41,276 nucleotides of DNA from Candidatus Bathyarchaeota archaeon (GCA_005882895.1 VBBD01000027.1:1-41276); one strand, 5' to 3'; shown: positions 16,436 through 24,355, counted from the first letter of the stretch. Notes: generated by a model from the sequence alone, not told the origin. Numbers and translations: made by a program.

Positions 16436-16671
16436 GATGGCTGTTCTCTCGCCCGATTAACAAGAAGTGTTGCGCGCGAGGCTGTGATTGCTCCTATGAT
16501 GAAGGCTATGATGAACCCGACAAGGCCTGCGAAGAGATAGGCGATAAGCCCAGCGACAAGGCCTGCGAAGAGATAGGCGATAAGCCCAGCGACAAGGCCG
16601 GCGATAAATCCTGCCACAACAGCGGTTGCGCGGGGATACGTTCTCTTTTCCGGCGTAGATGCTTCTGGCAA
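16432..16671 (-). CDS. small glycine-zipper-like membrane protein in the purine operon
   Basis: A 79-residue protein not recognised as a family. After a polar N-terminus it is almost entirely hydrophobic with regular small residues, and the 12-residue unit FAGLVAGLIAYL occurs twice in a row, followed by a third diverged copy. It is tightly placed: TTG start 3 nt after the purQ stop, and stop overlapping the purL start by ATGA, which supports translation. The GxxxG-like spacing suggests helix-helix packing in a membrane. Its role beside FGAM synthase subunits is unknown; it could also be a filler gene that preserves coupling. Confidence 0.6.
   Translation of the reverse strand: MPEASTPEKRTYPRATAVVAGFIAGLVAGLIAYLFAGLVAGLIAYLFAGLVGFIIAFIIGAITASRATLLVNRAREQPS
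16525..16596. repeat. perfect 36-bp tandem duplication inside the small membrane gene
   Basis: Bases 16525-16560 and 16561-16596 are identical 36-bp units (12 codons, in frame), and a partly matching third unit follows. The exact identity suggests a recent slippage or unequal recombination event and a site where repeat number could vary. Confidence 0.85.
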
Positions 16672-16674
16672 ATG

Positions 16675-17400
16675 TTATCGATTCTCCCCTTCCACTGTGT
16701 TTTCGAAAGATCTGATCATAGAGTCGAAGATAAGTCGTCCATCTGGTTGATTGTTAAGCGAGAGAATTGGGAGAGAGGCCCTTTCAGGATGGGGCATTAG
16801 TCCCATGACGTTTCCTTCTTTGTTGCATATTCCAGCGATGTTGTCGAGGGATCCGTTGGGGTTAGAATCCTTTGTAGGAATATTAGTTTCGTTGACGTAT
16901 CGTAGAACGATCTGCTTGTTCCTCTCTAGTTCAGCGAGCTGGTCATTATCGAGGTAGTATCGGCCTTCGTTGTGGGCGATTGGGATCCGTAGGGTCTGTC
17001 CCTTTTTCGCCAGGTTAGTGAACGGTGTTCTAGTTGATTCTACTCGGAGGCGGGTCCATTTGCATACGAATCGAAGGCCTGCGTTTCGGAGGACGGCGCC
17101 AAGTAGGATTCCGGCCTCGACCAGAATCTGGAAGCCATTGCATATTCCAAGGACTGGCTTGCCGGCCACTGTCGCCTCTCTAATGGTTTCTAGGCTTGGG
17201 CTGGTGGCGGCTATCGCGCCGGCGCGAAGGTAGTCGCCGTACGAGAAGCCCCCTGGTAGAACGTAGGCATCATATTGATCCTCTTTCAGGTCTTTGTGCC
17301 AAACGAGGTCTGTCGGGACCTTGACAGTTTTCTGGAGAATCTCTAGCGCGTCTAGGTCGCAGTTGCTTCCGGGGAACTGTACGACGGCGACCTTTACCAT
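16675..17400 (-). CDS. purQ: phosphoribosylformylglycinamidine synthase, glutaminase subunit
   Basis: PurQ (241 residues) is the class I glutamine amidotransferase that feeds ammonia to PurL. VAVVQFPGSNCD at the start, PGGFSYGDYLRAGAIA, the nucleophile Cys in GICNGFQIL and the His-Glu of PHPER are present. It begins with ATG and is separated from purS by 154 nt containing a TATA-like element about 37 nt upstream, so it may have a promoter of its own in addition to read-through from purS. Confidence 0.95.
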   Translation of the reverse strand: MVKVAVVQFPGSNCDLDALEILQKTVKVPTDLVWHKDLKEDQYDAYVLPGGFSYGDYLRAGAIAATSPSLETIREATVAGKPVLGICNGFQILVEAGILLGAVLRNAGLRFVCKWTRLRVESTRTPFTNLAKKGQTLRIPIAHNEGRYYLDNDQLAELERNKQIVLRYVNETNIPTKDSNPNGSLDNIAGICNKEGNVMGLMPHPERASLPILSLNNQPDGRLIFDSMIRSFENTVEGENR

Positions 17401-17437
17401 TATCCGAGTTTCCTAAAGTAGTGAATTTCGATGCCTA

Positions 17438-17530
17438 TTAAGCTCTTTTTTGACAAACTCGTGTCAAGGAAGGAGATTGCTAGGAGACTTCGACAATAGC
17501 CCCCGGAGTCGACATTCTAGAATTGTCGAA
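17438..17530 (-). promoter_or_regulatory. purQ upstream region: TATA element and inverted repeats
   Basis: On the minus strand, AAAAAGAGCTTAA (17438-17450) forms a purine-rich BRE plus TATA-like box about 37 nt before the purQ ATG. Further upstream GGAGTCGACATTCTAG (17505-17520, plus-strand reading) nearly repeats a sequence found upstream of purS. A 9-bp perfect inverted repeat, TTCGACAAT/ATTGTCGAA, has arms at 17489-17497 and 17522-17530. Together these look like a promoter with a regulator-binding site. Confidence 0.5.
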
Positions 17531-17554
17531 CCAAGACCCTGATAGCACGCTTTA

Positions 17555-17818
17555 CTAGCTTACGACCCTGACCTGGCAGACGTGAGCTGCAGGATTGTAG
17601 ATCCGAAGATCATCGCAGAGCTTCCGAACAAGCTGTTCAGCCTCGCCAGGAGAGCTGGCTTCAACATTCATCCGCAGGAGCTTCCCCGCACGAACATTCG
17701 TCACCTGAGAGTACCCTCCCTTCAAGATTAGATTGTGGTGAATTGTCTCTCCCTCCGGATCCCGGGCAAGAGACTTGTTCTCTACCACAACCTCCACGGT
17801 GAAGCTTGCCGGCGACAT
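17555..17818 (-). CDS. purS: phosphoribosylformylglycinamidine synthase, PurS subunit
   Basis: PurS (87 residues) is the small subunit that assembles PurL and PurQ into the FGAM synthase complex. The fold pattern is FTVEVVVENKSLARDPEG at the N-terminus, GYSQVTNVRAGKLLRM in the middle, and NPAAHVCQVRV near the end, matching the family's length and conserved stretches. It is the first gene of the long minus-strand operon and has a promoter-like element about 28 nt upstream of its ATG. Confidence 0.93.
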   Translation of the reverse strand: MSPASFTVEVVVENKSLARDPEGETIHHNLILKGGYSQVTNVRAGKLLRMNVEASSPGEAEQLVRKLCDDLRIYNPAAHVCQVRVVS

Positions 17819-17846
17819 TGCAAATAGCTAGCTCCATGAGCCTTCC

Positions 17847-17901
17847 TTAAGCTCTTTTTCCATCCTGGCTCTACCACACGTCCGAAGAGTTGACATTCTA
17901 G
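17847..17901 (-). promoter_or_regulatory. purS upstream region: shared promoter element and repeat
   Basis: The 13-bp AAAAAGAGCTTAA (minus strand, 17847-17859) is identical to the element before purQ and lies 28 nt from the purS ATG. AGAGTTGACATTCTAG (17886-17901, plus-strand reading) matches the purQ-upstream copy at 14 of 16 bases. It also lies about 25 nt before the divergent gene at 17926 and so could control both directions. Confidence 0.5.
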
Positions 17902-17925
17902 GTAAGCAGGCCGATCGGAGTCCAG

Positions 17926-18492
17926 ATGTTGCCCAGCGAATTCTTGCCACGCGCCCATTCCAAGAGATTGGGAGAACTCGACGCGTCAAACTGGAAGAAT
18001 CTAAAGGTGGGAAAAAACGCTTCACGTGTTGACCCTGCCATCCGAGAGATTGTTTCATCATTGAACGACAAAGGATACAAGACCTTCTCGTCTTGCAGCG
18101 GAGGCCACAGAGCAAACCTTCGCCGGAGATTCGACCGACACGAGAGCGGGTACATCGCCTTCTCCCCGCCCTCGAGAATTCCTTTCGCCCTCTATCTCGC
18201 CCTCCGTGAAACGAATCAGGATTTCATGTTCGAGGCGGAAGCGGTGATACATGATGGAAACGGGGATAGAAGAGAGACAATGTACACGCAGCTAGACTGG
18301 CAGCTCGTTGATCAAAGGAAACACCGTCCGGAATACTACGAGAAGCTCTTCCTCGAGATGAAGCGAGTCATCAATCGCTTTCCTGGGCAACCAGATGATC
18401 ACAAGAAAGTCTTGACCGGCCTGCTGGGAAAGCCCAACCTGACGCTAGCCTCGAGAATTGTGAACGGTCAAATGAAACGGTTTGGCAAGTAG
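17926..18492 (+). CDS. hypothetical protein with FSSCSGGH motif
   Basis: A 188-residue soluble protein divergent from purS. The stretch IVSSLNDKGYKTFSSCSGGHR (about 42-62) followed by GYIAFSPPSRIPFALYLALRE recalls the SSCSG motif of TYW3/Taw3 (wybutosine synthesis), but the rest does not clearly match that family. A Cys-Ser-Gly-Gly-His loop after a helix is also seen in small uncharacterised proteins of phages and prokaryotes. The C-terminal half is basic and helical. No function is assigned. ATG at 17926 is the natural start. Confidence 0.6.
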   Translation: MLPSEFLPRAHSKRLGELDASNWKNLKVGKNASRVDPAIREIVSSLNDKGYKTFSSCSGGHRANLRRRFDRHESGYIAFSPPSRIPFALYLALRETNQDFMFEAEAVIHDGNGDRRETMYTQLDWQLVDQRKHRPEYYEKLFLEMKRVINRFPGQPDDHKKVLTGLLGKPNLTLASRIVNGQMKRFGK

Positions 18493-18683
18493 TAGACAAA
18501 ACAGACAAACCCATCAACGGGATGGGACTATTTCCTTAAGGCCCTCGGTCGTCTGTCCACCTGCTTCGCTCTTCTGAAAGGGTCTCTCCGTGAGGGGAAG
18601 CTCAAGATCAACAGGGCTTTCCGAAAGGCAGGTTTTGCCTTCGGCAACGACTAAAAGCGCGTTCGGTACAAGTCTTCCTTGCC

Positions 18684-19358
18684 TTGACCAGCAATGGGGT
18701 TTTGAGAGTAGCCGAGGACCTTCTGCGGAGAAGAAAGGAAGTCTTCGCCAACATCAAGACTGGCCAGAACCTTAGCAGGTTTCTTTTGAACGCGAACCTC
18801 TGCACGATACTCTTCGCGGCAATTTACGGAGCGACTATGGGAGCCTACCCTGGTGGGCTTCAGATTCTCTACAGCGTCATCAAGATACCACTTCTATTGC
18901 TAATCAGCCTCTACGTTGCATTGCCAACGTATTACGTGCTAGATGCGTTTTCAGGGGGCGACATCAGCCTCAGACAGACAGCAGCCGTGATCCTATCCAG
19001 TTTCAGTATCATGTCCATAGTGCTACTTGCCTTTGTCCCGGTGAACCTCTTCTTCATTCTAACCACGCCTGGTCAGGGTTTCCAGACTTATGCCTTCATA
19101 GTTCTCCTCAATGTCGGGATATTTGCTATCGCCGGAATCGCCGGCCTAGTCTACCAGTTCGCAGGAATGGAGAGCATCCACTCTAACAGTCGTTGGGTAG
19201 AAGGTTTCCTCGTTAGCCTCCTGGTCCAAGTGTTTGTTGGCACCCAGATGGCCTGGGTTCTCAGGCCTTATTTCGATACCGGGCCGTTCCTGAGACCGTT
19301 GGAGGGGAATTTCTACATCGCGATGTTCAAACTGCTCGCGCGGGTTCTAGGCGGATAA
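18684..19358 (+). CDS. polytopic membrane protein (Yip1-like appearance)
   Basis: A 224-residue protein with a short basic cytoplasmic N-terminus and about six hydrophobic segments (roughly residues 33-53, 60-83, 97-120, 124-147, 150-170 and 187-205). The ending WVLRPYFDTGPFLRPLEGNFY before a final amphipathic stretch looks like a conserved motif, but I cannot name the family with certainty; general architecture resembles Yip1-type proteins. TTG start at 18684 fits a TATA-like ACTAAAAGC about 26 nt upstream. The 190 bp before it hold no other gene that I can see. Confidence 0.65.
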   Translation: MTSNGVLRVAEDLLRRRKEVFANIKTGQNLSRFLLNANLCTILFAAIYGATMGAYPGGLQILYSVIKIPLLLLISLYVALPTYYVLDAFSGGDISLRQTAAVILSSFSIMSIVLLAFVPVNLFFILTTPGQGFQTYAFIVLLNVGIFAIAGIAGLVYQFAGMESIHSNSRWVEGFLVSLLVQVFVGTQMAWVLRPYFDTGPFLRPLEGNFYIAMFKLLARVLGG

Positions 19359-19427
19359 TCGATAGACTTAGCTTCGAACCTATCTGTCCTAGGCTTGCTC
19401 TCTAGCGGATCATACTCTGCGTCAGAC

Positions 19428-19440
19428 GAAAGAAAAAAGG
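19428..19440 (-). terminator. T-rich terminator after the RAM-domain gene
   Basis: Read on the minus strand this is CCTTTTTTCTTTC, about 30 nt past the stop codon of the gene ending at 19470. U-rich runs of this kind terminate archaeal transcription. Confidence 0.45.
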
Positions 19441-19469
19441 GAGCTTGGTCTTGGAGCTAACTGGTATGC

Positions 19470-19988
19470 TTACTGTTTGAAGAGCGGTGTGGGTGCGAGA
19501 AGTGTCTCGCTGCGGGCGATGCCTTGTAGTGTTGGGAACTTCTCGAAGGCGGACTTGACAATCTCGTCAGAGGTCCTGGCCTGCCAGAGTGCTACGATGT
19601 CGAACTGGCCTGGGGTTGTCCATGCCTCGATGAGGCCTGGGAAGCTCTTGAGCTGGTTGACGAATGTCTCGATTGGGCTGGTGACGTTGAAGAGGCTGAT
19701 GCCGAGTGGCATCTGGTTCTGGAAGTGGGCGCCGTTGATGCCGTTGAAACCGAATAATGTCTGAGTAGTCTGAATGCCTTGTACTTTGCGGATCTGGCTT
19801 ACGAGTTGTAGGATTTGTTCTGGGGTGTTCTGCTTTAGTCGTAGTGCAAGGTCGAATCGTCCGGTGACTGGTGCGATGAGGTCGATGTTCGGGTTGTTCT
19901 TTAGCTCCTCGACCACGTTCTTCGTCATGCCGTGATTGACGGTTGCGAAGACGTAGGCGGGATAGTTTGTGTTTTGCATAGATATCAT
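19470..19988 (-). CDS. tandem Lrp/AsnC ligand-binding (RAM) domain protein without HTH
   Basis: This 172-residue protein contains two copies of the AsnC/Lrp effector-binding domain: residues about 8-80 (YVFATVNHGMTKNVVEELK...IAPVTGRFDLALRL) and about 92-168 (GISLFNVTSPIETFVNQLK...AWTTPGQFDIVALW). Each shows the beta-alpha-beta-beta-alpha-beta pattern, with the G-x-FD motif after strand two. There is no winged-helix DNA-binding part. Stand-alone RAM domains may sense amino acids or modulate Lrp partners. It has a strong TATA box (GGTTTATATA, minus strand) 33 nt upstream and is divergent from an ACT-like gene. The ATG at 19988 was used; the second ATG, three codons on, is possible. Confidence 0.8.
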   Translation of the reverse strand: MISMQNTNYPAYVFATVNHGMTKNVVEELKNNPNIDLIAPVTGRFDLALRLKQNTPEQILQLVSQIRKVQGIQTTQTLFGFNGINGAHFQNQMPLGISLFNVTSPIETFVNQLKSFPGLIEAWTTPGQFDIVALWQARTSDEIVKSAFEKFPTLQGIARSETLLAPTPLFKQ

Positions 19989-20003
19989 CTTATTGCAATT
20001 GCG

Positions 20004-20057
20004 TAATGGACATTACATTCTATATAAACCTTTTAATCTTCGACCGGCATATATTAC
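20004..20057. promoter_or_regulatory. divergent promoter region with inverted repeat
   Basis: GGTTTATATA (minus strand, 20021-20030) serves the RAM-domain gene; CATATATTAC (20048-20057) lies 21-30 nt before ATG 20078 of the plus-strand gene. A TAATG-GA-CATTA inverted repeat (20004-20015) sits where the minus-strand transcript would start and could bind a regulator. Confidence 0.5.
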
Positions 20058-20077
20058 AGGTCGAGGCACGACTAAGA

Positions 20078-20788
20078 ATGCCGGCTCTAAATAGGAAGAA
20101 CGTGACAGTTCCAGAAGCCGTACGACAGATCCTCACCAAGAACTACCCTATCTACCAATGCCTCAAGATGAAACTCACAAACTTCCACTCGGTCGCCGAA
20201 CTAATCCAGCCACAAGTCCAACAGCTGACAGGTCGGAAGCCTACCATTAACACATTAGTCGTAGCGATCAAAAGATTCTCAGACACGCTAGCCGAACTGA
20301 AATCGCTGGACCCAGTCAGAGCCTTGGAGAACACTAGGATCTCTCTTACAAACGGAATCGCCGATGTAACCGTAAAGGCTCCCCGGGCAGAGTTTCCCAA
20401 GATACTCAACGAGCTGTCAGAAATGTCCGTCGCGCTAGCGGAGTTCCCCCACATATTCCCACTCGCGAACTCGATCAAGCTAATTCTACCTTCGGAGGAT
20501 TACGAGCTACTCCGGAAGAAATTGCGCCATCTCAACATTGTCACTGTACAGCCAAACGTGGCCAAGCTCTCACTGTATTTGCCCACAAACGCCTGGGACA
20601 CCCCAGGAATCGCATCGTACATCACGGAGCTGCTCTACCGTAACGGCGTCAACATAATCGACGCCTTCCTCGGCCACGGAGACATCATAATAGTCGTAAA
20701 CGAACCCGACGGGCACATAGCCTACGACGCGTTACGACAGGTGGCCCAAAAGGAACAGCTGCCAGAGATAGGGGCACAGAAGGCCTAG
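20078..20788 (+). CDS. ACT-domain-like archaeal protein
   Basis: A 236-residue protein with a helical, basic N-terminal part (about 1-90, MPALNRKNVTVPEAVRQIL onwards, HTH-like but not certain) and two regulatory-type domains. The last, about 165-225 (LYLPTNAWDTPGIASYITELLYRNGVNII...GDIIIVV), has the typical ACT pattern with a Pro-Gly turn before the first helix, as in amino-acid-binding regulatory modules. An in-frame ATG at 20006 lies upstream of the TATA box, so the ATG at 20078 is preferred. Divergence from the RAM-domain gene hints at a shared amino-acid sensing role; this is inference. Confidence 0.7.
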   Translation: MPALNRKNVTVPEAVRQILTKNYPIYQCLKMKLTNFHSVAELIQPQVQQLTGRKPTINTLVVAIKRFSDTLAELKSLDPVRALENTRISLTNGIADVTVKAPRAEFPKILNELSEMSVALAEFPHIFPLANSIKLILPSEDYELLRKKLRHLNIVTVQPNVAKLSLYLPTNAWDTPGIASYITELLYRNGVNIIDAFLGHGDIIIVVNEPDGHIAYDALRQVAQKEQLPEIGAQKA

Positions 20789-20856
20789 CGGTCGCAACCC
20801 AAGCTGGACTGCACGACCGAAAGTTTACCACTAACAACTTCCAGAAACAGTAGTCC

Positions 20857-21927
20857 ATGAGCGAGTCAACGGGCTCACTTTTGCTTCTGGACAAGACGTC
20901 TGAACGATTCCGCTACTTTGCTGGCAAGATCTATGCCGATCGCTCACCGCTCTACATGAATCTCGCTCTTAGAGTTGCAGAGGACCCTGAACTCCTCGGG
21001 TTAGCAGCCAGCGCTCAAGAGAAAGCCGCTGTCCCCAACCTGTTTTTTGCAGCTGTGCATCTGTTATTGCTCAAAGGCGAGCACCATCAGCTCGCGGCAT
21101 TCTACCCCAGCCTCAACAACTCCTCCCAGCACTACGACTACGTCTACCCGTACTTCCGCAGCTTCGTCACAGAGCACCGGGAGGAGATCCGCGAGATCAT
21201 GATGACTCATTCTGTCCAGACGAATGAGGTGGGACGCTGCGCTGTGCTCGTCCCAGCATTTGGACTCGTAGCGGCCCAAACAAAACGTCAGCCGTTGACC
21301 ATGATTGAGATTGGTTCTAGCGCAGGACTGACCTTGCTATGGGACCACTACCATTACCGGTATGAAGACGGCTTAGAGTGTGGAGACCCAAACTCGCCCG
21401 TAAAGATCGAGTGCTCCCTGCGCGGAAAAATGCGTCCTCCAATTCTAGGGCAATTGCCCAAGGTCACCTCTCGCACAGGCATCGACCTTTCACCCATCGA
21501 CGTTAACAACGCCGAGAACGTTCAATGGTTGCGCGCCCTCGTTTGGCCTGACAACCAGAAACGAGCTAGACAACTAGAACCTGCAATCCGGCTTGTCAAA
21601 CAAGCCCCTCCGAGAATCATCACTGGAAATGCCTTAGACCTTCTACCAAGCCTCATCGAAACGGTTCCCGAGAAAACACCATTGTGCATCTATCACTCGT
21701 TCACCCTCACCCTCGCTACCAGGGAACCACGGGAAAAACTGCACTCACTCCTAACAAAAGCCTCCGAGAAGAGAGACTTGTTCCTCGTCTGGGTAGAGTG
21801 GCCGACGGACTCAGAGACACCTCTCCTAGGTCTCGCAAAATTCAGCAATGGCGTCAAGACAGAGATAATCTTGGCCAGGTGCCACTCACACGGAGAATGG
21901 CTAGAATGGATGAACGATTTAGATTAA
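20857..21927 (+). CDS. DUF2332 family protein
   Basis: A 356-residue protein matching the DUF2332 pattern: SPLYMNLALRVAEDPELL near the N-terminus, NLFFAAVHLLLL, SVQTNEVGRCAVLVPAF in the middle and IEIGSSAGLTLLWDHYHY further on. The last resembles a class I methyltransferase glycine motif, and the fold may be SAM-binding-like, but activity is unknown. Near the C-terminus LVWVEWPTD and a conserved histidine region follow, as in the family. ATG start 68 nt after the preceding gene. The coiled-coil gene follows after 42 nt. Confidence 0.85.
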   Translation: MSESTGSLLLLDKTSERFRYFAGKIYADRSPLYMNLALRVAEDPELLGLAASAQEKAAVPNLFFAAVHLLLLKGEHHQLAAFYPSLNNSSQHYDYVYPYFRSFVTEHREEIREIMMTHSVQTNEVGRCAVLVPAFGLVAAQTKRQPLTMIEIGSSAGLTLLWDHYHYRYEDGLECGDPNSPVKIECSLRGKMRPPILGQLPKVTSRTGIDLSPIDVNNAENVQWLRALVWPDNQKRARQLEPAIRLVKQAPPRIITGNALDLLPSLIETVPEKTPLCIYHSFTLTLATREPREKLHSLLTKASEKRDLFLVWVEWPTDSETPLLGLAKFSNGVKTEIILARCHSHGEWLEWMNDLD

Positions 21928-21969
21928 CTGACCCGGGTCCATTTTGCTAGCGTATAGAACGGGATTCTG

Positions 21970-22638
21970 ATGAATGCTACTCCCACGTGCGTGCGCCTTT
22001 CTGGAGTGATACTGAACAGTGAGATTCAGAGTGACGTGTCTCTTAAGGCTCAGGCCCTTCACGCGGAATATCGACGGCTTATGCGCGAGACCGTGTTTGA
22101 CGAGTCGTACAACGTACGAGAAGTGTTGGACGATGTTATCGAGAGAGTTTCCCTCCGCGAGAAGCTCTTAGGCACTGCGAAACAATTTGCTGAGAAGAAG
22201 AGAGAAGAAAGGTTCAACCTCGCTACTCGACAGTTCGAGAGCCTTATGGTCGACTTTCTACGTCTCTACCAGCCTATTCTTGAGAGATTGCGGAGCTATC
22301 GTGAGGGAATGCAGAAAGAGATTACAGGTCTACGATCCTCGCTCGCCACCGTCAACGGAATGCTCGAAGTTTCAAAGGGAATAGAAGGACTCGCGCCCAG
22401 AGTACAGCAACTCGAAGCCGATGGTCAAGAGCTTGACGCGAGGATCAACGAGAAAATGAAGATGGCCAACAAGATCGACGACCTGTTCAACAGGGTCCGG
22501 CCCTTCCAGACCGGAGGCCCAGGACAGATGGGTCGAGATTCGCTGTCGGATGTTCTATCCGGCATGCCTAAGGACCTCTTCCCAGACTCTCCTGAGCAGG
22601 GAAACGAGAAGACTAGGAAAGCAGCAGGACGAAACTAG
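21970..22638 (+). CDS. coiled-coil protein preceding the GHKL ATPase
   Basis: A 222-residue, highly charged, almost all-helical protein. Residues about 55-110 and 105-175 show heptad-like patterns (for example SLATVNGMLEVSKGIEGLA and LEADGQELDARINEKMKM), with a Gly/Pro-rich tail. No enzymatic motif and no membrane segment. It ends 28 nt before the GHKL ATPase on the same strand, so the pair is likely an operon and the coiled coil could be an adaptor or oligomerisation partner. The start at ATG 21970 is plausible; a later start near residue 26 would remove a non-helical leader. Confidence 0.65.
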   Translation: MNATPTCVRLSGVILNSEIQSDVSLKAQALHAEYRRLMRETVFDESYNVREVLDDVIERVSLREKLLGTAKQFAEKKREERFNLATRQFESLMVDFLRLYQPILERLRSYREGMQKEITGLRSSLATVNGMLEVSKGIEGLAPRVQQLEADGQELDARINEKMKMANKIDDLFNRVRPFQTGGPGQMGRDSLSDVLSGMPKDLFPDSPEQGNEKTRKAAGRN

Positions 22639-22666
22639 AAGCGAATCGATCCTTTCCCTTTCTTAG

Positions 22667-24244
22667 ATGATAACGGTTACAGCACTCCATTATTCGGCCG
22701 ACTTTCCATACGACAATCGACCAGGACCCGTGGCAACAAGACGACAACTGCATTCAGCGAGAGCAGTGCACTCCATAATCGACGAGGATCTAAGAGTCTC
22801 AACCCACAAGAGCATCATCAAGACTCTAGGACGACAATACACCGACGCAGCACAATTCTTCGTCGAACTCGTCGTCAACTCGTGGATGTGGGGCGAAGCA
22901 ACAAAGGTCGAGGTCAAGATCGCCGACTCAGGCTCCCAGATCGAATACGAGGAATGGGGCCGCGGAATGGACCTCGACGGTCTGCGCGATTTCCTCACCA
23001 AGGGAAAAACAACCGGCGAGGGTTTCTCACCAAAATACAAACGCCCAATACGCGAATCATATGGGATGGGAAGCCTCGCCTGGCTAACTCTAGGTCGTGA
23101 GCTGGAGCTACAAGTCCACAAGGAACGCTTCGACCGAACCATCATGCTGACAGAGAACCTCATCGATCGTCACTGGGCCCCGACGGACCAGTCCACCTGG
23201 AAACCCCTACGCGTGATTCAGGCACCGTTGGACCATGACGGTTTGAGGATCAAGATTCGATCGTTGACAAAGAAGACGGATCCTGGAGAGGTCCGCAGAG
23301 CCTTACTAGCAAGGGCGAACGTCCTAGCATTGCGAGGATACGGGCCATTCGAAGTCTTCGTCAACGGGGAGGCTGTGAAGCCGGAAGAACTCCGTGGCGC
23401 AACTCTCCTCCCAGTCAACATTGCCACGGAATACGGCAAAATTACTGGCGAGGTCTTGATTCTTCCTATCTCCAAGACTAGGGCAGGAATTTCTGAGGCC
23501 GGAATGAGTGTCCAGCAGAAACACATCACCTGTCTCCAACACCAGTTCTTCGGACTCGACCAGTACCGCATTCACGGGCTCAGCAGGATACAGGGATGGG
23601 TCAACGCTGACTTCCTCCGTCGATTACCCGGCGGCAACGAGTTCGAGAGAGATAGCGCGCAGTGGAGAGTGTTCGAGAAGGCTATGCGCGGCTTTGTCCG
23701 GAACAGGGTCTACAAGTTTCTCAGACAGACCGCCAGTCGCAGAGAACTCCGCAGCATACAATATCTGAACAAGGAGATTGCTGAGAGATTGAGGCGTAGC
23801 CTCCGACGAAACATCGAGATACTATCAAGAGCCATAATCAAAACAAAGACATCGTCAAAGACAAGTCAAGCTGTACATCACGTAGCGAAGAAGGAAAACG
23901 AGTCGGGCCACCGGAAAGGGCGAAAGTCGAAGACGCATCCTCGAGATGCAACCCGCAGCGTCATACATCTAAAGGACCAGGTCCTAGCCTTCGATATTGC
24001 CCACGGTGGAGACAGGGGTCAGGCGTACGTTGAGACGGACAAGAATGGTGTCCGCACTGTCTTCGTCAACATGGACCATCCGATGTGGAACATCGAGGCG
24101 AGCATGACACCAACAAAGCTCCGATATTGCATCCGGCAGATCCTTGAACGGTCAATCGCCGAGGATATTCTTCCTGCGAATCCTTCGACGCCCGAGGAAG
24201 CCTATTCGGTATTGGACGCATTATACAACGACGCCTTGGCCTAG
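22667..24244 (+). CDS. GHKL (HSP90/MORC/topoisomerase VI-B-like) ATPase with altered G1 box
   Basis: A 525-residue protein with a Bergerat-fold ATP-binding domain in the N-terminal third: N-box FFVELVVNS (Glu67, Asn71), G1 region EEWGRGM (96-101), a lid-like segment KGKTTGEG (112-119) and G2 box YGMGSLAWL (132-140). The Asp of the usual DxGxG, which contacts adenine, is Glu96 here. A middle domain (about 215-330) and helical segment follow, then a Lys/Arg/Ser-rich linker (about 390-430) and a C-terminal domain of about 90 residues that is not recognised. Family (HSP90, MORC, MutL or topo VI-B side) cannot be fixed by eye. It follows a coiled-coil gene. Confidence 0.8.
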   Translation: MITVTALHYSADFPYDNRPGPVATRRQLHSARAVHSIIDEDLRVSTHKSIIKTLGRQYTDAAQFFVELVVNSWMWGEATKVEVKIADSGSQIEYEEWGRGMDLDGLRDFLTKGKTTGEGFSPKYKRPIRESYGMGSLAWLTLGRELELQVHKERFDRTIMLTENLIDRHWAPTDQSTWKPLRVIQAPLDHDGLRIKIRSLTKKTDPGEVRRALLARANVLALRGYGPFEVFVNGEAVKPEELRGATLLPVNIATEYGKITGEVLILPISKTRAGISEAGMSVQQKHITCLQHQFFGLDQYRIHGLSRIQGWVNADFLRRLPGGNEFERDSAQWRVFEKAMRGFVRNRVYKFLRQTASRRELRSIQYLNKEIAERLRRSLRRNIEILSRAIIKTKTSSKTSQAVHHVAKKENESGHRKGRKSKTHPRDATRSVIHLKDQVLAFDIAHGGDRGQAYVETDKNGVRTVFVNMDHPMWNIEASMTPTKLRYCIRQILERSIAEDILPANPSTPEEAYSVLDALYNDALA

Positions 24245-24355
24245 AGGATCTATTCTCGGAACCCATCCAGTCAGAATGCCGTTAATGCACGAGCGGCTAT
24301 TCGCCGATTTTCCATAACTGTTAGAAACCCACAAACTTTGCACATTGAACCGCTC

